Shown in pieces: positions 1-11,755 of a stretch of DNA of 64,000 nucleotides. Under the pieces are notes generated by a model. That model saw nothing but the letters and a program-made list of their open reading frames with translations. It had not been told where the DNA came from and made no database searches. The translations under genes were made by a program, and so were the position numbers. Location of the stretch: assembly GCA_023053575.1 (NCBI GenBank), contig JAKZAP010000001.1:26492533-26556532 (forward strand), given 5' to 3'. The DNA comes from Branchinecta lynchi. Lineage: Eukaryota; Arthropoda; Branchiopoda; Anostraca; Branchinectidae. Every line of letters begins with the position of its first letter. Position 1 is the stretch's first letter.

Positions 1-1421
1 CGTTAGGACGATGAAACTTGGCAGGCATATAAGGGACCCAACCAAACTAACTTGGAAATAGTCACTTCCCCGATCCGACCACTGAGGAGGAAGTGGATGG
101 ATGGAGAATCCGGAATGTTGAGGTATGTATAACTTTCGAACGGGTAATCGGATCTTAATGAAACTTTACATTTAGAATCCCGTGTCTCCGATCTCCTACT
201 TCGAGTCTTGAACAGATCCGACGAATGTGGGGGGGGGGGATTCGGAGGGGAGAACCGGAAATCTTGTGACACGATTAGAGCGGAGCGATTGGGATGAAAT
301 TTGGTGGGAAGAACAAGCAGACGCCCTAGATACATCAGAGACGGAACCGGACCGGATTCGGACCCTGGGTGGGGGGGGGGGTTAAGACGATGAAAATTGG
401 CTGGACCATTTGAGGCTTGAGATGATTGGTTTATAAATAGTCAGTGCCCCATTCTGACCATCGTGGGGAGGGGTGGGGGATGTAGAATCCGGAGTCTTGA
501 GGTATGTATAACTTTCGAATGGGTGATCGGATCTGAACGAAACTTAATATCTGGAAAAGCCTCGTATCTCAAATTTCCGAGATCAGTTCCGACCAGATCC
601 CATGAATTTGGGGTGGGGGTTGTTGGAGGGGAGAACCGGAAATCTTGTGACACCCTTAGAGTGGAGCGATTAAAACTTGGCGGGAAGAGCAAGCACAAGC
701 CATAAATACGTAACAGTACCAGACCAGATTCGGGCATCTTTGGGGGAGTTGTAGGGTATGTGGGTCCGAAATTCCGGTCACCGCGAGTTAAGTTACTTCC
801 AGATCTGCGAAGACGATGAAACTCGACTTGAACATCAGAGACTTAACAAGATTGGCTTAGAAATTGTCATTTCTCAGATTCGACCATCCCTTAAAGTACT
901 ATTAAAGCAAAATATACTTTTTCGTCATCCCCATTAGCCCATGATCGTTTATGCCTCAAGGATTTTGCTAAGAAATGAATTTTTAGCACCCTTAAATTAC
1001 GCATCTTACCGAAAAGTAAAACAAACACTTTTGACCAAACGATATAATTATATTCATGATCTCCAAGGGCCCTTTATCCTTTTTGCCTAAAGGGTTTTGT
1101 GATTTCCTTAAGTACAAACAATTATTTTGAGCAAAATACATATTTTCATGATTTCGATGAGCTTATCATCATTTGCGCAAGAATATTCGTTATGGATGAA
1201 TAATCTAGCGCCCTTAAAGTGAGCATCATCACAGCCAAATGCAAAAATAGAATAGTTTTTACGAACGATCCATTCTCACGATTTTAAAGGACCCGTGATC
1301 ATTCTTATCTCAAGGGGTTTGCTTACAAATGAACACAACTAACCCACGAATTGACAAATTCCTATTTTCATCCTCTGATACAGCCTTGCAAGTGCTATAT
1401 GTGGCTCTAGCTCTTGTATTC
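1..1421 (+). repeat. Family B minisatellite element, 3-prime part
   Basis: Starts inside the repeat array: the core CGATGAAA recurs at 9, 388 and 814. The units contain GGATCTTAATGAAAC and GGGATGAAATTTGGTGGG variants separated by G-rich runs. From about 890 the sequence changes to an AT-rich tail with loose repeats of GGGTTTTG and CAAACAAT. It ends near 1383-1421 with TTGCAAGTGCTATATG, a small stem-loop and CTCTTGT, the same end seen at 30153-30187, 48571-48602 and 56986-57019. Peptides predicted from it are non-coding by-products. Confidence 0.8.
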
Positions 1422-1717
1422 TAAACTCTTAATGAATAAAATATTTGCTTATAAAGTTATTATGTTTTGACTATAGATGTATATAAATGGTAATGGTGAT
1501 AGGGATAGGAGAGGAATTTCTGTGAGATTGCTGCAGTAAGAAGTCTGTTCAGAAAACTCACGTGTTTTCAAACGCGCTGGTCAGACGTTTGCATCGGTCA
1601 TTGATTTTCATCGTCTCTTAACTAATGTATCGTGCAGAAGACTATCCAAATCAGAAGAAGGAAGCTTATGTTTCATCGGATCGTATGTCTCACGTATACT
1701 TCTGGCTCGAATTCCCG

Positions 1718-2010
1718 ATGAAACTTTATGTAGCTGCAACCCTTCAGCATGCAACGCTGCCGGCCCTTTGAACCAGTTTTCCCGTGAAACGTTATGTAAC
1801 TGCAACCCTTCAGAATGCAACGCTGCCGGCCCTTTGAACCAGTTTTCTAAGAAACACTTTTACAAATAGAAACGCTTTATCCTGCAACACATTCTTGTGC
1901 GGTACGCTTTCTCTTGAAACGGATTCGCTAAAACGGTTTATAGGAGAAACGCTTTACTAGAAAACTGGCAAATTCTGAAAATTGGTTCATAGGGCCGGCA
2001 GCGTTGTATA
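1718..2010. repeat. Small palindromic repeat with a 66-bp tandem duplication
   Basis: Two adjacent copies (1718-1782, 1783-1848) share AACGCTGCCGGCCCTTTGAA. An inverted copy of the same block, GGGCCGGCAGCGTTG, lies at about 1994-2008. The inverted layout and short size suggest a MITE, but I could not fix target duplications. Confidence 0.45.
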
Positions 2011-2869
2011 TATAAAAAACGTTGCGTTTTACTTTAGAGTGTAAATATCTGATTTTATGATTTTCTTTCAATTCCTGAAAATCGCTTGGAGTTAAACCTG
2101 GTGCTGTGATTTCCTTTTGAACGCTACTGCTATTTTTTGCTGCTCGATTGTGCCATTGAGAGGGTAGAGAATCTTCTGTATTTTGGTTTTGGAATCAGCT
2201 GTCTCTTTTCGTCTTGACGACGATTCTTCTTCGCTGAAGACAGCTGCCGGAAGTGAACCGAAATATGCGAAATTGTATCTCTCTCGCATAATAGCTGCGT
2301 TCTTTGTCACGGGAGTTTCTCACCGGTGGTCTCCGGTTTTTCTTATAAGCCGTTTTTGCATCCACCGGTGACTTCTCACCAGTCTTATAACCCGTTTTTG
2401 AACTAACCAGTGTCCGGTTTTATCTCACCGGTGCGGACTAACCAGAACCTGCTCGTGAACCCTGCTGCAGCGAGGAGTTAGCCGGTTTTCATCAACTCCC
2501 AGGTGAACCAAAAGAACGCGTTTTAAGGGAAGAACCGGACACAAGTGACTAAACACCAGAGACAGCCCGGAGTGCAACGAACGCAGCTAATGTTTTAGAG
2601 GAATAAATACCTGATGAGCAAAACCCCCGAAAATCTCGATTTTGTTCTTTTCCATATCTTTAAACATCTTAGATAACGGAAAAGCGACCGTGCTGAGTCA
2701 TTTTGTTATCAGTGACAAGAGTTATCTCCGTCATGTGTTTGAGTGCAGTTATTTAGAAGTGTTTGAAATGCGAGCTCTTAGGATAACCTTTCTATTTTTT
2801 ACAGTTTCCACTTTTCTGCGTAAGTAAGATTAATATGACATTTAGTGGAGGAGAACTAGACTAGGAAAT
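2011..2869. other. Unassigned sequence
   Basis: No credible gene. At 2315-2440 there is a cluster of CACCGGTG/CACCAGT motifs in two imperfect repeats, each followed by CTTATAAGCC or CTTATAACCC and GTTTTTG. Nothing else recognised. Confidence 0.4.
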
Positions 2870-3110
2870 GAAATTTATTTATTTATTTTATTTATTTATT
2901 TATTTATGACCCGCTTTTTGCGTAACAGCGGAGTATGAATAAAATACAAAAGTAAAATATACATATTAAAACACTTAAACAAAACAATGTAAATAAACAC
3001 TACAACATTCTTTTAAATGATACATGCAATTAAGCGAACTCGTACAAGTCACTAAACCGAGACACAGCAACATTGCTGTTTTTTTATACAATCATCATCA
3101 CACAGTAAAA
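2870..3110 (-). mobile_element. Non-LTR retrotransposon 3-prime end (family J type)
   Basis: Read on the minus strand, this ends with TACTCCGCT, a loop, AGCGGG and then a long TAAA/ATAAATA tail (2872-2912). The same 3-prime plan, TACTCC stem-loop GGG plus tetranucleotide tail, is found at the end of the intact element at 31783. No coding sequence is retained; the 5-prime limit is a guess. Confidence 0.55.
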
Positions 3111-3689
3111 ATACTTTTCAGTTCAATTTCCGCCACTTGGTCCCCGAGCTGGTTGCATGTCAAACAAGACCAAAGATTTCACTGGTATCCCAAACGTTAA
3201 TATTTTTAAACTTCCTGAAACAGACAATCGGGTCTGATAGACGGAACCTTGCAATACTAACTTACAGAGCCCTTATTGATATCCATTAAGTAATACTTTT
3301 CACCGAAAAGAATATTTGATAATTAGGTTCATTCGTAAACTCCTGCCGTTGATTCTGAGTAGGCTGCCCGCCCAAGGCAAGAACAAAAGGTTTCCCGACT
3401 CAACATATATTTTTCCCGTCCAACCTCCCACCATTACTCTTGACTTTTTATAACTATATTTTTACGCTGCTCTTCTCTCCAATTATGGTAAAAACACTGA
3501 TCCGTTGAGAAAATCAAGAACAGATAGCGATTCTGCACGCATTCTTACCCCGAACCAAAGCTATTAAGAAAATTAGGAATTAAATTTCACTTCAACCAAA
3601 TTTTCAAATTTTGCCAGATTGCAGCGAATTGCTTGACCAACATAAATTTCAGGGTGAATTGGTTATACACTTTTACCCAAATGTCAGAC
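3111..3689. other. Unassigned AT-rich sequence
   Basis: No ORF with family resemblance and no clear terminal repeat on either strand. Confidence 0.35.
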
Positions 3690-3860
3690 CTTCGGCCTCT
3701 TAAAAAAAGTTACTTATTGCCGAATATCCGGTTTAGGCCGGACACTTGTCCGGCAAAAAAACCCCGACTCATATCACTTTTCTCTTTATCCCTATATCGA
3801 ACCTCTAATGAACTTCCGATAAAACTTTCACTTTTACTACTTTTCTGGTCTAGATCGGGT
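3690..3860 (-). repeat. Decayed family A minisatellite units
   Basis: Contains CCGGTTTAGGCCGGACA and CTTGTCCGGC followed by AACTTTCACTTTTAC, i.e. the inverted form of the 137-bp family A unit. Terminal palindromes are absent. Confidence 0.5.
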
Positions 3861-4280
3861 CAGAATCAGTTCAGGAAATACCCGTCTGTTGCACGGTGTA
3901 CTACGTGATTATTCGTCCAGAAATTCATGTACCCCTTTTCCAATTACTACAAAAAAAAAAAATCAGAATTCGCTCGTTCAGTTTCGAATTGTAAGACATT
4001 ACTCTGACAGCGGGCGGGATCCATGGAGTGTATTATCGCCTATAATCGCGTTATCTTTGAGGATCTTTGTAAACTGCCCTCTGCCCTCAAATACTTAGGC
4101 GCACACGAACTAAAAGGAACATTCATAACAATGCAACAAAACTGTCTTTATGTAACTGTCTATCTGTCTTTCTTTCAATGCTGTAGTTTAAAGTTTTAAG
4201 CCACGACAGGACGCGGTTCTAGCTTTCGCGGTTTTGACCGGTTAACCCGAGGAGACAGTGCTTTGAGCTAGACTAAGCAC

Positions 4281-4500
4281 CAACTTCGGCTCAGCTATGG
4301 TATCTTCTCTCCACTCCTCTCCACTCCCATATCCTCCCTCCCCCTACCAAAACTTCAGAAATCGACCAAAATGAATGGCAAGTACTAGAATACCCAAATT
4401 CGCCTCACCTATGGTATCTCCTCTCCACTCCCTTATCCTCTCTCCCCCCTAGAAAAACGTCAGAAATTGACCAATGAATGGCAAGTACCAGAATATCCAA
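4281..4500. repeat. Tandem duplication, two copies of about 107 bp
   Basis: Both halves read TATGGTATCTYCTCTCCACT, then a C/T-rich stretch, TCAGAAATYGACC, and AATGGCAAGTAC. Two copies only. Confidence 0.6.
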
Positions 4501-4619
4501 ACTCTGTCCTGTACTTACAAAAACGTCTGATATACGGAAAAGTCTTCTTCCAGATTTTTTATTTGAATTTTCATTGCAAATTCGGTTGTAACCACGAAAG
4601 TCGATTTGTAAATATTCTT

Positions 4620-5163
4620 CCTATCTATCTGTCTACAACCAAGAAAGGTAGAAAACCAAGAAAGTTTTAGTACTATCTCCGGGGTACGTTGTAGGCAATT
4701 GCTATCGCTAAGAGTAAAACGAGGAAAGAAATGATGAACTCTGTTTAGTATTCTTTGAAGAGGTGGCAACTTACAAATTTAAAGGTCATCGCTTTTTTTC
4801 TCTTTTCAGCCTCCGCTCAGGGGTAGGCAATTAACATAGTTAATAATGCTAGAATAGGAAAGAAATGATAGACTTTAAATATGTTAGTTGCCGACCTCTC
4901 ACTGGACTCTGAGGAATTTAGTTGCCTACCGACAGGGTACTAAAACGAGGAAAGAAATGGTAATCTGTAAAGTGGCCGACCCCTCACGGGATACGAAAAG
5001 GAGGAGAGGCACGGCACGGTACAGCTTGCCAATTTATTTTACGAATCCTCGAGTTCTACTGCATCTTCCCTCGTTTTAGTTTGCCTTTCCTGGATTTTAT
5101 ATGCTTGCCTGTTTTTCTCGTGCACCAAGCCTTTCCTTTCCTTTCCTGCTTTTAGTCGACCCC
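4620..5163 (-). mobile_element. Long-TIR element, truncated copy (family P)
   Basis: Shares with 12849-13627 the right terminal region CCTTTCCTGCTTTTAGTCGA, and the internal phrases CCCTCACGGGATAC and GGTACTAAAACGAGGAAAG. The left terminal repeat is missing or too decayed to see. Confidence 0.55.
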
Positions 5164-5737
5164 CACACATTGCACTTCTGGCCTTTTGGCCGATCGCGCC
5201 TCTAGCTTCTGGCATTAAGACCCAGCACATATAGTCAATGCACGGCACTTGTTTCCAGTCCCTTAAAGCCAGGCTTCACATTCCAGATTCCCAGACGTCC
5301 GGGGATTCCGCACAGTCAAGCCAACCCTTCCAGATTTTCATGATAATGATGACAGCTAAATTTGCGGTTCTTCAAACTTTCCTAGATGTTTCCTTTACAT
5401 TTCAAATCTCTTGCATCCCTGTCACAACTGTCAATCCCTTTCCCTTTTCTTCCCCCATTTCTATATCTGCAGTGTCTCTTGAACCGGTTGCCTCTATGGC
5501 ACCTTCCAGACATCCGAAAGTGTGTCTGGGGGTGTCCAATACCCCAGGATTTCAAACGGTTTTGGCCTGGCTTCATCTTCCAGATCCGTCCCGACGAAAA
5601 CGGCTGTCTGGTATCCGGAAGAAAAATCTGCAAGGTGAAGCCTTGCTTTTATTGCTCACCAAAACTTTGCAAGCTAAAGCAAAAATTGTTCTGGATCTCA
5701 ACCCCACGAGTGCTAAAGTCAAGCGTTGGAAAGGATA
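5164..5737. other. Unassigned; long but unsupported open frames
   Basis: Two overlapping + frames stay open for over 160 codons each (5238-5738 and 5386-5946), but neither shows a domain, the two conflict in frame, and the second runs into a MITE. Not called as a gene. Confidence 0.4.
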
Positions 5738-6078
5738 ATTTACACGGCGGGTATTTTTCCCAGGGAAAGTGTTCACACGGTACCCGGGTATTTTTCAAGG
5801 GAAAGTATTGTCGTGGCAATAGATTCCAAGGTTGTAGCCTAAAGCTCAGAATGTCTCACTACCAACATGCGTCAAGCTGGATCACTTCTTCTATGGACAT
5901 CATCAAAATTATTGCTCGAAAATCCATTTTGTTGTTGCTGACGTAGAAGAATACGCTTCGAAAAACATATACCCGGGTGAAAAGTTTGCGAAATTGAAGT
6001 CGAAAATACCCTGGGATTTGTTCCGGTTCTGGAGAAAAAAAAAACGGTGGAGTACGGGTAAATACCCTCCGTGTAAAT
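5738..6078. mobile_element. MITE with terminal inverted repeats
   Basis: Left end ATTTACACGGCGGGTATTT; the right end is the inverse, AAATACCCTCCGTGTAAAT. About 341 bp, with internal CCCGGGTA repeats. No coding capacity. Target duplication not resolved. Confidence 0.62.
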
Positions 6079-6220
6079 GTAGCTTAAGAGCTTTGTGTTA
6101 GCGTTCGTTTAAGTCTTGAACAAGTGGTAAATTTATTCGATATAAAGTTTTCACTGTTTAATACTGTATTCTAAGTGGCTGCTTTTTAGCTGTTGCCTTA
6201 TTATGTATGTACATGTACCC

Positions 6221-6565
6221 AAGGACGTCATGACTGGGGGGGGGGGACGTCCCCCCCCCCAGTGCTGTCGGCCAGTCGGTAAGAAAATAACGGAGTGGCG
6301 CGAAGCGCCGCGATTTTTCATCAAAACTATTGATTTTTTTCATGAGAACAGTCGGTTTTTCTGAAAATTGGTCGATTTTTCGTCAAAATAGTCGGTTTCT
6401 CTAAAAATTAATGGATTTTTCTGAAAATTTGTCGATTTTTTTCGAAAATGTCATTTTTGTTTTTGAAAATAGTCGTTTTTTCAGCAGAAAAAGTCTGTAA
6501 AAATTACCAGCCAGTCTGTAAATGCCTTGCCCCCCCCCCCCAAACATTTTAGCTAGTAACGCCTC
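6221..6565 (+). mobile_element. Short DNA element with poly-G/poly-C flanks, copy 1
   Basis: Begins GGACGTCATGACTGGGGG and ends TTTTAGCTAGTAACGCCTC. Inside are many CGATTTTTC/GAAAATTGGTCG repeats and GGCGCGAAGCGCC. A second copy lies inverted at 53240-53572. The ends resemble each other weakly in inverted form (GGCGT-AC), suggesting a hAT-like MITE (inference). Confidence 0.6.
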
Positions 6566-7371
6566 TGCATGTACCATGTATAGGCTATGTATCTTATCAC
6601 GACGTAGCACGGAAAGGGCAGTCCAATGCTGTGAAAGTTCGTTTTATAATAAAGTACCAGTGAAGAATCATTATCTATTTTTGCCAAGATTCTGTCTCAT
6701 TAATTTTCTTAAAATCTCATATTTTTGGCACTTAACGGCTATGTTCACCAGGTCCATCCCCAAAGAAGGGTATGTGCCAAACGTCGTTATTTTCATTTTT
6801 TTATTCCTTTAATTTTTCAATTTTGTTTCTGTTTTCTTTGTTAATTTTGCCAAAACTACGGACATGCGATCAGAGTCGGGTGCACCATCACCACTTACGT
6901 ACGGAAAAGTTGAGATTTGTCAAACTTCCTGAATGTAAGTTCTGAAAATTTGCCTGAAAAACTTGATCTCGTATTTGCATCATAAACATTTGTGGAAGAA
7001 AGACCTGAGGTAAAAAAAATAGTTGTAGAACGTCAAAATTAAACCAAGTTGCAACCTCGTTTCGGTCCGTCTTCTTGATGTTTAAAGGCCATTTGTACTA
7101 GATATCTAGAGTTTCTGCTAAGATGTTCTGTGATCGTTGACCACTTTAGAACTATGCTTACAGAAAATCCCACAAGGCTTCGACTGTTTCTTGCCTCTTT
7201 CCATGTCCCTTGTCTTGAACAGCAATCTTGGCAAAATTTGGATAACCGTTCCTCAGACCAATAGTATTATCGTAAATTTTGTAGTAACGTCATTGAGTTG
7301 GAGGTGGAGACGTAGCCACTTGTTTTGGTTTAATCCAAAGCAAGAACAGATGAAAAAGAAGCTACGCGGGA

Positions 7372-7405
<34 letters not shown>

Positions 7406-7612
7406 GTGCTCGGTAGCCTGAACCAGTCCGTAACGTAAGGAGAAGAAACGTGACAAGCGTGATACTCGGTATACTTTAATGTTAAAGAATTTGATTCATT
7501 TGGGCGGAGAAGTAGGAGACACTATTATCTTTCTATGGGTCAGATTTTTAAGGACACACTGTTACCTTTGATTTTTTCAAACTCCTCACGGTAGCCAACA
7601 TTGTCGACATTA
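6566..7612. other. Unassigned; contains an A30 homopolymer
   Basis: No gene recognised. 7374-7403 is an uninterrupted run of 30 A, possibly the tail of an unidentified + strand retroposon; the 250 bp before it have no match elsewhere in the window. Confidence 0.4.
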
Positions 7613-8031
7613 TTTTTTTATTTATTTATCACCGGTCATTTCAAAAAGAGAAAGGACGGAGTACAAAAACGAAAAGAAAAGCAAAACTAAAGAAAAATAT
7701 AACACTTTCATAGGAAAAAAATCGAGAAACACAACTGAGAAACTCTTTGATTGACAACTGAAAACGATTACAAAGTGGATTACATACACACTTCGACTCT
7801 GAGAATTTTGTTCCAGGGATGGGAGTGGATTTTTTAGTTGTACTTGCTAATCAGGATAGCAATAGCAAGATCTCTTATGTTATATAATTTCATAACTTTG
7901 GTATCTCTTGTCCAAGGGGGGAGACAAAGTAAGTATTTAGAGAATCTTAAGAAGGTAGAACGGAGTTTATTTTGTACCCACAACTTACTTGAACACAATT
8001 TACTCTTCAAAGCAAGATTGGCATTGCTCAT
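7613..8031 (-). pseudogene. Non-LTR retrotransposon fragment, 3-prime end (family J)
   Basis: The minus frame at 7834-8031 reads FLRFSKYLLCLPPWTRDT, closely matching FFRYLKFLLKLPLWTRNT near the C-terminus of the intact ORF2 at 31941. It is followed by TACTCCGTC, a loop, GACCGG and an ATAAATAAATAAA tail ending near 7613. Strongly 5-prime truncated. Confidence 0.75.
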
Positions 8032-8229
8032 TAATTATTCATTGATCGTCCACTGGAGGTTAAAATTGGTACTAAACCTTCGAGAATATCGAGTGGTGAG
8101 AAAGAAGATCAATACAACTAAGTATACTACCACGTGAACATTTAAGTATGTCGGAAGAAGAAATCATCGGCAAGTTTAGCATTTTCTCATTTCTCAAAAG
8201 CTGAGTTTTATTGCACTCGAGTGTCTCCG

Positions 8230-9330
8230 TGTCTTCGTGAGTGTGAGTTGCCTTGCTGTCAACGCAAAGAAGACCAGCTTCCTAATTTTTAGCAGAACTG
8301 GGTCTCTATCTGCAATGGATTCTGTAGTTGTATATGGATCTGAAGTTATCCAACAAGTTTACAACCTCCGTTACCTGGGATTCCATATTGACTGCAATCT
8401 TAGCTGGAAGAAACACAGTGAAATAGTATCAGCGAAAGCTTCTAGAGGTCTAGGGATAATCCGAAAACTGAAACATACATTTCCAGTGTCAACCCTGAAG
8501 CTTATATATAGCTCTATTCTTGAACCTTATATTGGGTACGGGTGCTCGGTATGGGCCAGTAACTTCATAAGTAATTACAAAAGGATCCAAATAGTGCAAA
8601 ACAAAGCAATGAGAGTGCTCGGTGAACTGCACCAGTGTGAAAATACTGTTGCATGTTATAAAAAGCTTGGTGTTCTGAATGTTGGACAACAGCGTGACTA
8701 CCAGCTATCAGTTTCTGTATTTCAGTGTTTAAATAAGTTGTCCCCTGAGTACTTCTGGAATACGTTTTCCCAGAATTCTTTTTACCATGAATATGCTACC
8801 AGAAATGGTGACCATCTGGTTCATGAAATCCGACACTCAACGAGGTCAGGTTTCGCTATTAGAAACATCGCTGTTTCAGCGTGGAATGGTCTCTCGGATA
8901 GTATTAGAGCGGCCGGTAACTTAATTTTGTTTAAAAGAAAGTTGAAGCAATTTTTAATTGAAAAAGGTGGTTGAATTTTGGGGGTTGTTGGAAGGGGGTG
9001 TAGGGAGGCGGGGAGTGAAGAGATGGGGTGGGGGGAGGTGAGATGGGGGGCGGTGGGTAGGTTGTGACGAGGAAATCATTTTCCTTTCCTATATTCTTTT
9101 TTTCTCTCTCTCTTTCTTTACCTCTTTTTCTTTTCTTTCTTTTAAAATATATTAGATTAGTTTTTATGTCATTATTTACTGAATAATTTCAAGTTACAAG
9201 GTGGTTAGAAGATACAGCCACCCACAGGACTTTTATCTTTTATGTGGTTGTTGAGTTTTTTTTGTACAATGTAGTTTTGTTTTTTTGGTGAAGTAAATAT
9301 CTGAATCTGAAAAATCTGAATCTGAAAAAT
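8230..9330 (+). pseudogene. CR1/L2-like non-LTR retrotransposon, 5-prime truncated
   Basis: An open frame to the TGA at 8972-8974 encodes the last part of an RT: VNAKKTSFLIF, LRYLGFHIDCNLSWKKH (thumb region), LGIIRKLKHTFP, ILEPYIGYGCSVW, IQIVQNKAMRVLG and a C-terminal AWNGLSDSIRAAGN. The catalytic core with F/YADD is missing, so it is a dead 3-prime fragment. The 3-prime UTR ends with ATCTGAATCTGAAAA repeats (9298-9330), the short tandem tail usual for CR1/L2 elements. Confidence 0.85.
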
Positions 9331-9917
9331 CTATTTAGCCAAATTTCAGAATCTTCAAGAAACCAATATAACGAACTGAGTATAATTTACGGCGTTTGTT
9401 TTTTATGATCGGGTTTACTCCCCTCTTCTTTGGACTTGCGGGAATGAACAAGAAAAAACAGAAAACAAAATATGGATAAAGCTATTATTAGTTTAATCCT
9501 CAATCCATAGTCAAACGACAATCCTAGCCTCCCCATGTCGGGTGCTTCCAAACCGCGCCACTGGATGACCCAGCGGTCGGATCGAGTTGTGGCTTAAACT
9601 TGGGTCTTGGGGGGGGGGGGGGGGGGCTAGACGTGGCAACTGCTAGAATACTGACGTTGCAACTCCTTTAACAGACGAGATAGGATACACTTATGAAGTC
9701 ATTTACTTCCAAATAGCTTGTGAATCAAATATTTACGAAATACACAAAAACGACAAAAAATTAACTAATCACTTTACAAAATGTGACCTGAAATAAATGT
9801 TCAAATGAAATTGTATAAGAAATTTTAGATGGCTCATCTGTGAACAACACTATCTTTCCTCAAATTTTTTTTGAAAGGGTATTTCTGCGGTCAATTAATT
9901 TATGAGCGTCCATTTTC
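9331..9917. other. Unassigned; G-run at 9610-9627
   Basis: No gene seen. 9535-9600 resembles a decayed tRNA-like stretch (GTGGCGCGG on the minus strand) but lacks a convincing B box. Confidence 0.35.
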
Positions 9918-10560
9918 AGAATCAGAATCATTTCTTTATACAGCTATCATAGTCAAGAAGAGAAATGAACTTGGCGCTTGGGCTTACAAACTAAAAGATG
10001 ACACAAAGTAAGAACAAAAACTTCAGCACTTGTCAAACACTTCTGTGCCATGTGGAACGATCGTGTTTAAAAAAAGATTTGTTCGTGTGGTAGGCGGTAC
10101 CAGTTTTTCTTTGTTTTTAGACCTAGTGTCTAACTTGATTCGACAAGACTGGTGCTAGTATGGCCCTATTTTTCTCATTTCTTTGAAGGAATTGGCCAAA
10201 TTTGCATATCAAATTGAAAAGACGCTCGTAAAGGGATAGTAGTTGTAAGGTTCATAATACTGATTCATAACCAATAAATGCTTCAAACAGTATTACTTTA
10301 ACGGCTCTTTTCTGTGATGAGAACAACTTCATATGAAATGCTGTAATCACCCGGAAAGATTCTCGCTGCTCTCTTTTGGACATTTTCAAAGAGATCCCTG
10401 CCAAAAAAAAGAAGACTGCCAAGTCGGTGAAGCATATTCTAGATGAGGACGAATATAAGTTTTAAAGTAACAGATTTGATTAAAGAAATTTTGTTTGACC
10501 GATAATATTTTGAACATGAGAACTCGGAGCGTCATCGATCATTACCCAAGAAGTCTGGAT
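9918..10560 (-). pseudogene. Decayed CR1/L2-like reverse transcriptase, 3-prime part
   Basis: The minus strand reads TYIRPHLEYASPTW and, after frameshifts, FENVQKRAARIF, the standard motif pair of the CR1/L2 RT C-terminal region. The 3-prime end at 9918 is an ATTCTGATTCTGA tail like that at 9330 in opposite orientation. Many stops and frameshifts. Confidence 0.7.
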
Positions 10561-11171
10561 GACGATTTTAAAGCACAATGGACACTTCTAATGCTTTACT
10601 TTGTATTAAATGCTTCACAAATAAACATTTCCGACTTCCTTTATAAGGCGCTACGAAAATCGGCCGTTTTCTTGTTATCCCTTGTCTTTACCTCTTTGGC
10701 ATTTCGGCGATCCAAATCTTAGGAGCTGGGATATCGTGGCAGGAAATTTAAAAACTCCCAGCAATGCTTGATAGAAAAAGATATATTTGAGATGTTACCA
10801 AAGTCAAGTCGCAGTTGCAGTTTACCTGATTGTTCTAGTGTTTCATCAGAAGTTCCATGGCTTAAAGTGCCTATTAAAAGTTTTTCTTTGTGGAATAGTG
10901 TTGTGAAGCTTGATTGGCTTGCTTTATAAAATGTACCAGAATATGCAATAAGCTTATAAAAAATAACATAGCTACAAAAATCATTCAGAAACAAATAACC
11001 CATTCAGATCTAAATTATACAAGCTGATTTATGCATAAAATAAAGATCTATTAAGTATTATAAGAAACATCACTTTTATCTTTGTCCAAGCTAGTAAATT
11101 GAGACTGTGCTGGCCACAAAAATTACGCTTTGAAATACCACAGAGAGGAAACTGTTGAAAAAGCTGCTAAT
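10561..11171. other. Unassigned, probably transposon relic
   Basis: Lies between two minus-strand RT relics. The 94-codon minus frame at 10719-11003 has no recognisable motif. Confidence 0.3.
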
Positions 11172-11560
11172 CTAGGGGGCAAGCATTGTTCCTAGGTTGT
11201 TACAGAGTGGGATTGGGGTAGTTTGGTGTGCCCATTGAACTTTAAGGGAAGTCACGATTTCGGCTGTTCGGAAGTGTGGAAGAAAGCTTAGAAACAATGA
11301 GAAGAGAAAGGTCCTCTGCAAATTTACATATCTGAAGGAGATATTTAGTAACACTATTAACGGAACAAAGAAAAATAGGAGGCCCAACTTGGTTCCTCGG
11401 AGAGATAGATAAATATTTATACGAGGACTTTTTTGCTGGGGGCCTTGTCTTAGTACTTTCTAGGACTGAGTGTTCTATTCTATTGACAATACATTTGTAG
11501 CTGACTGGCATATAGTCTCGTATTATCTCGGGGGCTCTAGAATACACAACCACGTTCGAG
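11172..11560 (-). pseudogene. Decayed reverse transcriptase core next to cadherin exon 1
   Basis: The minus frame shows DYMPVSYKCIVNRI, a decayed DYRPVSL motif, then NQVGPPIFLCSVNSV and ICKFAEDLSLL, decayed forms of PQGS-LGPLLF and the catalytic FADD. The segment between the motifs is shorter than usual, so an internal deletion is likely. It abuts the first recognised cadherin exon and may once have joined the relic at 9918-10560. Confidence 0.6.
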
Positions 11561-11593
11561 TGGTCCTGAAATTCACTTAAGTTATTTCCACAG

Positions 11594-11755
11594 CCTGCAT
11601 AATCTCGGAATGCACATGGGCTGCACCGAACTGGATCACTAAGCATCCCAGCGGTCCGTCGAATGTCGTCATTACTCCCAGCACTTCGAGCGCCACCGTC
11701 GCTGTTGATGAAAATAATCCCGTGGGACCTGCCTTTCGTCTCAACTACTCAGGAG
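11594..11755 (+). CDS. Cadherin exon 1 of those visible (linker and start of an EC repeat)
   Basis: The frame starts at 11596 after a split codon and contains TVAVDENNPVGPAFRL, the opening strand and x-E-x calcium motif of an EC repeat. The donor GTAAG is at 11756, leaving phase 1. The acceptor CAG at 11591-11593 follows a pyrimidine-rich run; an in-frame stop at 11578-11580 rules out an earlier start. Two other AGs (11650-11651 and about 11680-11681) could also serve, so the 5-prime border is less sure than the 3-prime one. Upstream exons must exist because the exon begins mid-codon and has no start or signal peptide. Confidence 0.72.

Noticed and set aside
441..737. Open frames in family B arrays (also 46147-47728, 55155-55973) with recurring peptides such as SQDFRFPPPTPP
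   Set aside because: The peptides recur only because the DNA units repeat; they are in several frames and both strands and lack starts or domains. Non-coding.
5238..5946. Two long overlapping + strand frames
   Set aside because: They conflict in frame, show no domain, and the second enters a MITE.
7137..7456. Frames around the A30 run encoding poly-Lys or poly-Phe
   Set aside because: Homopolymer artefacts.
8489..8689. Minus-strand 66-codon frame
   Set aside because: Antisense to the CR1/L2-like RT fragment.
9535..9600. tRNA-like stretch
   Set aside because: No acceptable B box or cloverleaf on either strand.
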